Shown here: positions 1 to 6,871 of the stretch, piece after piece
Numbering within the stretch: position 1 is the first letter of the stretch
Layout of the letters: each line of letters begins with the position of its first letter
IMG/VR virus record: IMGVR_UViG_3300010334_000061
Coordinates: 1 to 64,000 of that record
Direction: 5' to 3' (one strand)
Origin: a virus
Length of the DNA stretch: 64,000 nucleotides
Translations under genes and position numbers: made by a program
The notes under the pieces: generated by a model
What the model was told of the DNA's origin: nothing
The model's database searches: none
Seen by the model: the letters and a program-made list of their open reading frames with translations, nothing else

Positions 1-399
1 GAGGTGAGGCATAACTCCAGTACTTTTATCGTCAGCCGAACGAATACCAAAGCCAATCCCAACACCACCGCCCAACATACTAAGCCAATTTGTCTCAGAT
101 AGATTATCAACTAGACCCTCCGCTGTATCTTCAATATAATTAAGGAAACATGATATAGGCATACCACGCTTACTTCTTCCGAAACTGAGAATAGGTGTCG
201 AATAGCTGAGCCAATGTTTGCTTGAGTATTCATACAGTCGTTGTGCATGTTCTGGATTACTACCAAATTTTGTGCTAACGAATGCAAATCTTTCTTGTGG
301 CGACTTCTCTTCATCTTTCATGTAACTTTCTTGTAATCTTTTGATTCCTAGTGAATCGAAAAGTGCATCTCTCTCGTAGTTCAGTACGATCTCTGACAT
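1..399 (-). CDS. nrdA: Ribonucleoside-diphosphate reductase alpha subunit, N-terminal part (cut by window edge)
   Basis: The first 133 codons of the large subunit of class I ribonucleotide reductase, which makes deoxynucleotides for phage DNA synthesis. Translation from ATG at 399 (upstream AGGAAA ribosome site) gives the family segment SYSTPILSFGRSKRG, then PISCF at residues 81-85, whose Cys84 fits the N-terminal redox-active cysteine, and LSMLGGGVGIGFGIRS at about residues 105-120. No ATP-cone domain precedes the catalytic domain, because the conserved region begins only about 60 residues in. The gene follows thyX with a 13-base gap and continues beyond position 1. Family assignment is from motifs; NrdA rather than NrdE is by T4-like context. 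Confidence 0.88.
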   Translation of the reverse strand, partial: MSEIVLNYERDALFDSLGIKRLQESYMKDEEKSPQERFAFVSTKFGSNPEHAQRLYEYSSKHWLSYSTPILSFGRSKRGMPISCFLNYIEDTAEGLVDNLSETNWLSMLGGGVGIGFGIRSADDKSTGVMPHL

Positions 400-412
400 A
401 GTTAATTTCCTG

Positions 413-1072
413 TTATTCTTGTTGTATAAATTCTGACGATAATGGAAATACTTCAGCAATTACTTTTGCGCATGCTTTAGCAATTTCCATATGTTCTTTT
501 TGTGTGCCATTGCCAGATCGTAATTGTATATAGTGAATCCAACTTCTGACAGTTCCATTCATGTAAAGTCTTGATACTGTCAATCCTTCTGGCAACACTG
601 CTCTTGCTTGTTCTTTGGCAATGCCATTTGCAATAGCCCACTTATACACATTTTTACAAATAGAAAGCACCCGATCCTGCTGTTCTTCCCACCTTTTTTG
701 TAAATACTCATCATCTGTCTCAACGCTATTTTGACGATTCTTAGTATCTTGAAGACGTGCTTCTCTAATCTCAAAATCTAAATCCTGAGTCGGATCTGCA
801 TAACGCTGTGAAAATTCTTGAAACGAGAATGAACGATGGCGTAGCATTTGTCTTGCGATGTCACGTGTTGTTGTGATTTCAAGACAAATATTTACCATCT
901 CTAATGGCGACCAATGCTGATTCTTAATCAGATATCTGATCAACTTCTCACTTGTTTCTTTGTTGTTTTGGTTGCTAGGATTACTAACACGAGCACAGAA
1001 CGCAACTAATTCTGTCATGTTTTCAGCAAAATATTCTGCTGGTTGCGAAAATGATATGAGTTCAATCTTCAT
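413..1072 (-). CDS. thyX: Flavin-dependent thymidylate synthase ThyX
   Basis: Makes dTMP from dUMP with FAD, NADPH and methylene-tetrahydrofolate. The ThyX signature RHR-x7-S is complete: RHR at residues 78-80 and Ser88, within RHRSFSFQEFSQRY. The length of 219 residues is normal for the family. It sits between nrdA and a short gene whose stop codon it overlaps, forming a nucleotide-supply group. The start at 1072 has AAGGA upstream. T4 itself uses the unrelated folate-type ThyA (gene td); ThyX is common in marine and freshwater T4-like phages. Confidence 0.95.
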   Translation of the reverse strand: MKIELISFSQPAEYFAENMTELVAFCARVSNPSNQNNKETSEKLIRYLIKNQHWSPLEMVNICLEITTTRDIARQMLRHRSFSFQEFSQRYADPTQDLDFEIREARLQDTKNRQNSVETDDEYLQKRWEEQQDRVLSICKNVYKWAIANGIAKEQARAVLPEGLTVSRLYMNGTVRSWIHYIQLRSGNGTQKEHMEIAKACAKVIAEVFPLSSEFIQQE

Positions 1073-1196
1073 GTAATTCTTTATCCTTTAATTCTTCCGA
1101 AGGTTTTGGTTTCTTTCCGAAAATGCGTTCATAGCCATCGTCCCATTTCTCTTGATCTTCTGGTCGACGCTTATCGCCTTTACCACCATCGCTCAT
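1062..1196 (-). CDS. Small highly charged protein, unknown function (44 aa)
   Basis: A 44-residue protein beginning MSDGGKGDKRRPEDQEKW, with a hydrophilic Lys/Asp/Glu-rich body and the segment YERIFGKKPKP. No function is recognised. It is supported by an upstream AAGGAGAG-type ribosome site and by an 11-base overlap of its TGA end with the thyX start, which suggests translational coupling. Similar short MSDGGKGDxxRP proteins are familiar in phage genomes. It lies between primase and thyX. Confidence 0.75.
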   Translation of the reverse strand: MSDGGKGDKRRPEDQEKWDDGYERIFGKKPKPSEELKDKELHED

Positions 1197-1206
1197 TCTA
1201 CTCTCC

Positions 1207-2223
1207 TTAACATTTTTTCCACTGATTAAATTTAACTGTTGCCTCTAAACCAGAAACAGTGTTTTCATCAATTAGATTGACGATTTTATCCTGCGACCAT
1301 CCTGCTTTAAACAAGTCATTAATATCTTTATAACCTGTTTCTGGCATCAATGACACAGTATATCCTTTATCTATACACTTTGCAATTTGCTTACATAAAT
1401 CTTTGTTTCTTGGTTCGTTATCAAATACGACTACAAGTTTAGAAACAAGACCACGCATATAATTTGAATCAAAAGAGGAGCCAGCAACTGCAATAGAATT
1501 GGGTAAGAAGAGACTATCAATTGGTCCCTCAACTGCATAAACTTTTTTACCAAAGTCAACTCTCTCAAGTCCATAAATTCTCTCCATATTATCATCAAGT
1601 TTAACTGTCATATATCTTGGTTCTTCGTTACCGAATGCCCGACCTTGGAATGCATAAACTTTACCATGATCGTTGAAGAAAGGAATTACCAATCTTGGGT
1701 GTTCATTTTCTTCTTCAGAAGTGTATGTATATTTAACGCTGTTTACATACTTCTTCCACTTCGGACAATAATAAAGTAGATCAAAATATTCGTTTGGGAT
1801 TAAACGAGATTCTACATATACTCTGGCTGGATGTTCAGGGGGTAAGGTATCAATTCTACGCAACCCTTCTAAAATCTTATCTTTTAACTCAGTAAACACT
1901 GGTTTTGTGTCTGGATATGCTATATTTTTATGAGAATTGTGCTTATTTGCACCAGACTGATAACGCTCTACTACATATTGTTCATAGAGATATGAGTCAA
2001 CATGCTTGATCAAATTACCGACGTTCGTGCTTACACCACAATTATGACATTTGTAGAATAAATCGGTTTTCTTTTGGAATATGTAGCCACGTGCCTTCAG
2101 CTTGTTTTTCTTCGAATCCCCACAGAATGGGCAAGAAAAATTGAAGGTGTAGTCACTCTGCTGTTTGAAATTACGCAGCCGTGTACTTAACTGGGAGATG
2201 TATTTGTGATCAATATGTAACAT
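1207..2223 (-). CDS. 61: DNA primase (T4 gp61-like)
   Basis: Synthesises RNA primers for lagging-strand replication with helicase gp41. The N-terminal zinc ribbon is visible as CPFCGDS (Cys31, Cys34) and CHNCG (Cys59, Cys62), with the KARGYIFQ segment typical of gp61 between them. The TOPRIM domain shows YAVEGPIDS around residue 235 and LVVVFDNEPRNKD further on. At 338 residues it is close to T4 gp61. The C-terminus is WKKC. The start codon lies directly after a TATAAT box, so a transcript from that promoter would begin at or near the ATG. A downstream non-ATG start cannot be excluded. Confidence 0.93.
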   Translation of the reverse strand: MLHIDHKYISQLSTRLRNFKQQSDYTFNFSCPFCGDSKKNKLKARGYIFQKKTDLFYKCHNCGVSTNVGNLIKHVDSYLYEQYVVERYQSGANKHNSHKNIAYPDTKPVFTELKDKILEGLRRIDTLPPEHPARVYVESRLIPNEYFDLLYYCPKWKKYVNSVKYTYTSEEENEHPRLVIPFFNDHGKVYAFQGRAFGNEEPRYMTVKLDDNMERIYGLERVDFGKKVYAVEGPIDSLFLPNSIAVAGSSFDSNYMRGLVSKLVVVFDNEPRNKDLCKQIAKCIDKGYTVSLMPETGYKDINDLFKAGWSQDKIVNLIDENTVSGLEATVKFNQWKKC

Positions 2224-2229
2224 AACATA

Positions 2230-2258
2230 ATTATACTCCGAATCATATAAAAAAGCAA
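2230..2258 (-). promoter_or_regulatory. Sigma70-type promoter overlapping terminator, upstream of primase
   Basis: On the minus strand TATAAT (2235-2230) lies 17 bases after TTGCTT (2258-2253). Position +1, seven bases after the -10 box, falls on the A of the primase ATG at 2223, predicting a leaderless mRNA. The -35 hexamer is the outer part of the terminator stem of the upstream lysis genes. Confidence 0.5.
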
Positions 2259-2276
2259 GTTATTTTTAACTTGCTT
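2247..2276 (-). terminator. Rho-independent terminator after the lysis cassette
   Basis: A perfect 10-bp inverted repeat, AAGCAAGTTA (2253-2262) and TAACTTGCTT (2267-2276), with a 4-base loop. Read on the minus strand it is followed by six T residues. It lies just after the stop of the gene at 2283 and directly before the primase gene. Confidence 0.85.
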
Positions 2277-2282
2277 TCGGAA

Positions 2283-2603
2283 TTACTTTAGAAACTTCGA
2301 GAAGAAGTCCAGATGCCCCATGAGATATCCACAAACAATTGCACCACCAACAATCATAAATCTCCACTTTTCTAAAATCTCAACACGACTTTTAATATCA
2401 CCAAGTGTTTTTGTCATAACATTATGTTGTTCAGAATCTGCTTTGGCAAGATCGTCGATTTTCTTGTCAATGTGATCCGTAATCTCACGAGTAGTGGTCG
2501 TGATTCGAGAATGCAGTTCTTTGATGTCTTGTTTCACATCTGCAACGTCCTCTTTTATGCCTTCTACTTGTGCTTCCAATTTGGCTATTCTTTCTGCATC
2601 CAT
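2283..2603 (-). CDS. Coiled-coil membrane protein, XhlA/holin-accessory-like
   Basis: A 106-residue protein with a long charged coiled coil (about residues 5-80, heptad pattern in KLEAQVEGIKEDVADVKQ) and one membrane segment near the C-terminus (FMIVGGAIVCGYLMGHL, about residues 82-98). This architecture is that of XhlA-type haemolysin/holin accessory proteins. It is the last gene of a three-gene lysis-type cassette with a spanin-like pair upstream, and it ends in a strong terminator. Function as a holin component is inferred from architecture and neighbours; no lysozyme is visible beside it. Confidence 0.6.
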   Translation of the reverse strand: MDAERIAKLEAQVEGIKEDVADVKQDIKELHSRITTTTREITDHIDKKIDDLAKADSEQHNVMTKTLGDIKSRVEILEKWRFMIVGGAIVCGYLMGHLDFFSKFLK

Positions 2604-2607
2604 GGCT

Positions 2608-2877
2608 TTACTTTACGCTTTCGAAAATTTCTTTTTGTGTCTTATACCATTCATTCCAAGTATCATTTTTATTTTGGCATTCATGGTACTGCGAATAATT
2701 CTCTGAAACAACTTTCAAGACTTCGCTCAATTTGCTAGTCGATTCGGTTTGTTTCAAATCAGGACATGGTGTTGTCAATTCGGTTGGGACATCAGGAAAT
2801 TTTCTTTTCACTGTGACTGTCGTAGAACAACCAGCAACTAAAACAAGAAACAGTGTGAGAGTAATGTATTTAATCAT
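2608..2877 (-). CDS. Rz1-like outer-membrane spanin lipoprotein (putative)
   Basis: An 89-residue lipoprotein: short basic start MIKY, hydrophobic segment and lipobox LVAGC with acylated Cys17. The mature part is short and contains PDVPTELTTPCPDLK, the Pro-rich, Cys-containing stretch seen in many o-spanins. Its start overlaps the end of the preceding membrane gene by four bases (ATGA), as expected for a two-component spanin. Its job would be to fuse inner and outer membranes at lysis of a Gram-negative host. Assignment rests on lipobox, size and context. Confidence 0.7.
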   Translation of the reverse strand: MIKYITLTLFLVLVAGCSTTVTVKRKFPDVPTELTTPCPDLKQTESTSKLSEVLKVVSENYSQYHECQNKNDTWNEWYKTQKEIFESVK

Positions 2878-3323
2878 TTCTTCACCTCTGGTTTCTTAGC
2901 TGCCTCATTAAGGATATCAAGTGCTTCTGGGATGACCTCGCATTTAGCGTCCATCTTTTCTGCTACATTTACAATCTTCTCTTGTATAACTATCTTCGTA
3001 TCGTGTATAACTTTTACTTTATCTACGTATACTTTTTTAATGACAGTATTTACTTCTTGCGACTTTGCTTCAGCAATAGCAACTTTTGCTTCTGCTTCTT
3101 TAACTTTATCACGCCACTCCATTTCTGTGGCATAACTTCCATAAAAATATACACCTGCGATTGCAAGTAAAGAACCAATTAACTGAATTGGTGTCTTGTA
3201 TATTTTTAATGGTGGTATAAAGTTTACAAATAAACTCAACACATACATACCAACACCACTAGCAAGAATTGCTAATACTGCAAGATGTAACCAACTATCA
3301 GGAACAAAACTAAGAAGCCACAT
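2874..3323 (-). CDS. Membrane protein with periplasmic coiled coil, Rz-like i-spanin candidate
   Basis: A 149-residue protein with two or three hydrophobic segments (about residues 12-33 and 46-65) followed by a coiled coil of about 80 residues (MEWRDKVKEAEAKVAIAEAK onward) and a Lys-rich tail KKPEVKK. It is coupled by ATGA overlap to the downstream lipoprotein gene, the gene order of Rz/Rz1. Classical Rz has a single N-terminal membrane segment, so the additional one is unusual. It overlaps the upstream gene by 14 bases. Confidence 0.6.
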   Translation of the reverse strand: MWLLSFVPDSWLHLAVLAILASGVGMYVLSLFVNFIPPLKIYKTPIQLIGSLLAIAGVYFYGSYATEMEWRDKVKEAEAKVAIAEAKSQEVNTVIKKVYVDKVKVIHDTKIVIQEKIVNVAEKMDAKCEVIPEALDILNEAAKKPEVKK

Positions 3324-3840
3324 TTACAGCTTTCCTTCTCGCTAACATTTGATATTTTTTAATACTATTCTTACGAATAATAGGCTCATCAGTTTTTACT
3401 CCAGCACCAGTGTGGTTTGCTGGTATACCACCACCTTCGCCATCTTCATTCAGTAAAAACTTTTCTACTAATAAATGTTCATCAACTAATAGTATATCCT
3501 CTTTTTGAATTTTTGTCAAAAGATCTATATACTGCTCTTCAAGATTTGTTGAAGATTTATTATTATCAAGACATTCTTTTACAAGAAAATATGCTGCTGC
3601 AAGATTACCAATTTTTGTATTTAACAAAGGAATCTTTTGCATGATTTTGCGCAAACGAAAAGTCAATCTGTGCAACATAGTATAGGCATCTTTTTCAGTA
3701 TATGTCATGTCCTTGATTTTCTTTTGGGGACTGCCATTCTGATCAATTAGACCAAGTTTATATGCTTTTGTTTTTTCAAATGGTGTTACCAACATCGAAA
3801 GAACTCTAAAAGCAATCAGATTGTCAACTAATTGCGACAT
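3310..3840 (-). CDS. Conserved T4-like phage protein, unknown function
   Basis: A 176-residue, mostly helical, soluble-looking protein. It starts MSQLVDNLIAFRVLSMLVTPF and ends with a basic stretch IIRKNSIKKYQMLARRKA. A Gly-rich linker (GEGGGIPANHTGAG, about residues 132-145) separates the helical body from the tail. I do not recognise a function. It overlaps its neighbours at both ends and lies between tail-protein and lysis genes, which suggests late expression and possibly a virion role, but no motif shows this. Confidence 0.7.
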   Translation of the reverse strand: MSQLVDNLIAFRVLSMLVTPFEKTKAYKLGLIDQNGSPQKKIKDMTYTEKDAYTMLHRLTFRLRKIMQKIPLLNTKIGNLAAAYFLVKECLDNNKSSTNLEEQYIDLLTKIQKEDILLVDEHLLVEKFLLNEDGEGGGIPANHTGAGVKTDEPIIRKNSIKKYQMLARRKAVNVAS

Positions 3841-4211
3841 TAAATTTTCCTTAATTCTTGTATGACTCTGTCGTCTAATCTTAAATCAGTAACTGCTATT
3901 GATGTCCCTGGAATACTATCTGGCATTCTTTGAATATAGATTAAAAATGTTGCCAGTAATCCCCAGTCATCAGGATCAATTTTGTAGAACAGCATTTGTA
4001 CTGCTGCGTCATTAAACAAGTTGAAAAGAACGATGAGGTGGTTGAGGATTAATCTCTCTTTTAACTCATCGTTCTTCTTATATCTTGTAAATAATTTCTT
4101 CAAATACAAAAACTTTTTTAGATCTTCCTCAAATTCACTTACTGTTGAACATTGAGGATTATCATAGTTATGCATTGCATAATGTAAAAATTCAGTCTCA
4201 CTTTTAAACAT
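3840..4211 (-). CDS. Conserved T4-like phage protein, unknown function (123 aa)
   Basis: Starting at ATG 4211 (five bases after the stop of the fibre gene) gives MFKSETEFLHYAMHNYDNPQ. The longer reading frame would overlap the fibre gene by about 68 bases and is rejected. The protein is helical, with EFEEDLKKFLYLKKLFTRY and LILNHLIVLFNLFND, and resembles a family found widely in T4-like marine phages next to structural genes. The role is unknown. It abuts the next gene at 3840. Confidence 0.72.
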   Translation of the reverse strand: MFKSETEFLHYAMHNYDNPQCSTVSEFEEDLKKFLYLKKLFTRYKKNDELKERLILNHLIVLFNLFNDAAVQMLFYKIDPDDWGLLATFLIYIQRMPDSIPGTSIAVTDLRLDDRVIQELRKI

Positions 4212-4215
4212 AACA

Positions 4216-5157
4216 TTATGCGTCGTGTAATTGAACTCCGTAAGATGGGGCAGTTGTTGACCCTGTTGATGCGTATGTTGCACCAGTTACTGGATACCAG
4301 CGACCTGTACCGTCAATCTTCAACCAAGCAAACTGCATAATATACTTACCAGCAATAGCTGCTGTTCTGTATTTGTAGTACTTAGTACCTTGCTCAGATG
4401 CATTCAATGCATAAATTGATTGAGAGTTTGTGGTAGTTTGGTTCAATACGAATGTCCAAATCTTACCAGAGTCAGCATCGCTCATACCTGTTGTTGGTAG
4501 AGTAATGTTATAACTTGCTGCACCTGATTGGTTCAAGTAGATTAGCGAAGTTACGTTCAAGTTAGCGTATGTTAAATCTGTAGATGCAGAGATAGAAATA
4601 CTGTTTGTGTTATTAGTAATACCACCAGAAGTTCCAACGAAGCCCAATGATGGGAATTTTGGATACTGGGTTTGTGACCACATATTACCACCAGCATCGA
4701 TAGCAGATAACTGAGTACCACCAACCTTAACACTCAACACACGAGATGAAGATGAAGAAGCAGTATTAGTAACTTGGAAATCGAGGGAAGTAAATACTTG
4801 AGCAGCGTTGTTCCAAGTTTCAACTAATGTCAAACTTGTACCACCGATTGTACCCAAATCACCTACGTTAAATGTAAACTTAGTATTACTACCATTGCTC
4901 AACAGCAATGTTGGTAAGTTTGATGCACTACCAGTAACACGGAAAATACCGTTAGTAGAACTACCACCAGTACCTTTGATGATGTAAGAGTTGGTTGTTA
5001 ATGTTAATGTTGGATTAACAGCTGACGATGTCGTCAATCCAGACAACAAATTGTCAAGGGTTAGTTGACGATTGTCGCCTGATTGAACGATCAAGAATCG
5101 TTCAGCACCAGTCAGCGAAGCTGCTGAGTTTAGTTCTGAGATCTTTTTAGATGCCAT
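4216..5157 (-). CDS. Tail fibre/adhesin-type structural protein
   Basis: A 313-residue Ser/Thr/Gly/Asn-rich beta protein with almost no Lys or Arg in its middle, typical of fibre shafts. The N-terminal module KKISELNSAASLTGAERFLI resembles the start of another fibre gene at 17109-18215 (KISAMTSLAAATDATTFPVV), suggesting a common attachment domain. The C-terminal part (KIWTFVLNQTTTNSQSIY onward) looks like a globular tip. A role in receptor binding is inferred from composition and from the cluster of similar genes; the exact location on the virion is not shown. Confidence 0.7.
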   Translation of the reverse strand: MASKKISELNSAASLTGAERFLIVQSGDNRQLTLDNLLSGLTTSSAVNPTLTLTTNSYIIKGTGGSSTNGIFRVTGSASNLPTLLLSNGSNTKFTFNVGDLGTIGGTSLTLVETWNNAAQVFTSLDFQVTNTASSSSSRVLSVKVGGTQLSAIDAGGNMWSQTQYPKFPSLGFVGTSGGITNNTNSISISASTDLTYANLNVTSLIYLNQSGAASYNITLPTTGMSDADSGKIWTFVLNQTTTNSQSIYALNASEQGTKYYKYRTAAIAGKYIMQFAWLKIDGTGRWYPVTGATYASTGSTTAPSYGVQLHDA

Positions 5158-5192
5158 TTTAAGTTTCCTTGGTTAGATTATAAAGTTATTTA

Positions 5193-6500
5193 TTAGGTAT
5201 TTGGAGTTTCAATTTCAACTAATGAATTAGCATCATCACCAGAAATTAAGCTACGACCAGCTACTAAAACTTCATAACGTACACGACCAGCGAGACCACC
5301 AGTACCAACAGTACGACGAACCCATCCTGGGCTGGCCATAATAGCATGCGAACCAGAACCTAATGTAGCAGTTGCAGTAGCTGCATCAGATGTACCTTGT
5401 AGTTCAAAATACTGAGCAGCATTACCAGTACCAGTAATATCAATAACTGTTTCAGTTGTATATGTAAGACCAATTAAAGTACCAGCAGTTGTAACGATAG
5501 CAGTACCATCTTCAGCAGTAAGAGTAAAACCAGTTACGCTTGGTGAAGTACCAGTAACTGCAGAAACTTTATAAGTTGTTCCAGTTGCGTAACTAGTAAT
5601 AGTACCTGTACCAGTATTTGTACCAGTAATAGTAATACGATCACTAGCAGCAAGAGTAGAGTTACCACAAGTAAATTGACCACCAGTACCAGAAGTAGCA
5701 ACAGTAGCTGTTAATGTACCAGTTGTGTTAGCAGCTTTAACTTCGAATGCGTTAGCAGTACGACCAGCAGTAGCCACATAGTAAGTTGTACCAGAAGTTA
5801 AACCAGTAGCAGATGTTGAACCACCATTGTTATAAGCAACAGCGTCACCAGCAACTAATAAGTGACCAGTGTATGCGATAGTATCAGTACTAGTAGTAAC
5901 TGAAGCTGTTGCAATAGTACGACGTGGCTTACTGATAGCAACAGTTGGTGCTGAAGTATAAGAAGAACCACCATTGCTCAATACAATTGTAGAAACTGCA
6001 TTAGAAGCAACAGTTGTTGATGCAGCTGCAGAAGAACCACCACCACCACTGAATGTTACAGTTGGTGTAGTGCTTGAGTTGTCAGTTGCGATATAACGAG
6101 CACCTGCGCTACTAATAGCAACAGAAACTACGTTATCACCACCAGCTTTAATTTCAGTTGCACTAATACCATATACTTTTGTAATTGCTGAAACACCACT
6201 GGCTTGATTAGAGTCTTGATATACAAATTTTGGTTGTTGCTGAATTTTAAAGTTAGCAATTGCCAATGATGAATTTGTTGTGCCAGTAAAGTTATTGGCT
6301 AATGTCAATGCAGTATCAGAAGTAACTGATAGTACACGTGCTTTTGTTACAGTTCCTGAGTTGATAATCAACGTGTCGCCGTTTTTAATATCGCTCAAGA
6401 ATGTTGTACCACTGCCTGTTACAGCAGTAGATGCGTTTGTTACGCTGACAGTTGTTCCATTAGATGGTGCTGCAGCGTCTTGTTTACCCCAAAGTGCCAT
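5193..6500 (-). CDS. Virion structural protein with MALWGK N-terminus
   Basis: A 435-residue, low-complexity Thr/Ser/Ala/Gly beta protein. The N-terminus MALWGKQDAAAPSNGTTVSV is a start shared by structural proteins of many T4-like phages, and the body has repeated Ser/Thr/Val beta segments such as SSTTPTVTFSGGGGSSAA and TITGTNTGTGTITSYATG. The C-terminal domain (MASPGWVRRTVGTGGLAGRV) looks globular. It starts at ATG 6500 after a GGAG site. Decoration of head, neck or tail fits, but the sequence alone does not decide which. Confidence 0.65.
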   Translation of the reverse strand: MALWGKQDAAAPSNGTTVSVTNASTAVTGSGTTFLSDIKNGDTLIINSGTVTKARVLSVTSDTALTLANNFTGTTNSSLAIANFKIQQQPKFVYQDSNQASGVSAITKVYGISATEIKAGGDNVVSVAISSAGARYIATDNSSTTPTVTFSGGGGSSAAASTTVASNAVSTIVLSNGGSSYTSAPTVAISKPRRTIATASVTTSTDTIAYTGHLLVAGDAVAYNNGGSTSATGLTSGTTYYVATAGRTANAFEVKAANTTGTLTATVATSGTGGQFTCGNSTLAASDRITITGTNTGTGTITSYATGTTYKVSAVTGTSPSVTGFTLTAEDGTAIVTTAGTLIGLTYTTETVIDITGTGNAAQYFELQGTSDAATATATLGSGSHAIMASPGWVRRTVGTGGLAGRVRYEVLVAGRSLISGDDANSLVEIETPNT

Positions 6501-6520
6501 TTTTATTCTCCTTGTTTGTT

Positions 6521-6871
6521 TTATTTTGGCAGATGTAGTTTATAACCAGTTGAGTCATATCTATCATCGTCTGATTTCGCTGCTGAACCCTTTTGGCGTG
6601 CGCCTGAGGCAGCACCTTTTGGTCTTCCGCGACCACGCTTCTCCTGACCTTCAGGAGTGCTGGTTTCTTTCTCGGCTTTCTCGTAGTCACGCTCATGTCT
6701 GTAGCTACCATCACCTGTTCCAGTAATAGTACCAGTTCCACTTGCGGATTTACGTGATTCGCCTTTTTTCAAATCTGTATGTCCATACTTTGCTTTATAT
6801 TCTGGAGTTCCTGGCCACATGGCTTCGTCCAGTCCTTCTTGCATGTATGATTTAAATGAGTTTAGTTTCAT
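6521..6871 (-). other. Possible nested gene: internal start giving a 116-aa C-terminal product
   Basis: Within the 652-residue frame, ATG at 6871 is preceded by GAGGAAACC, a good ribosome site at proper spacing. The product would begin MKLNSFKSYMQEGL, matching the capsid-targeting-like start of the proteins encoded at 18217-20943. It would contain GRGRPKG near the end. This could be a second product from the same frame or a relic of gene fusion. Confidence 0.45.
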
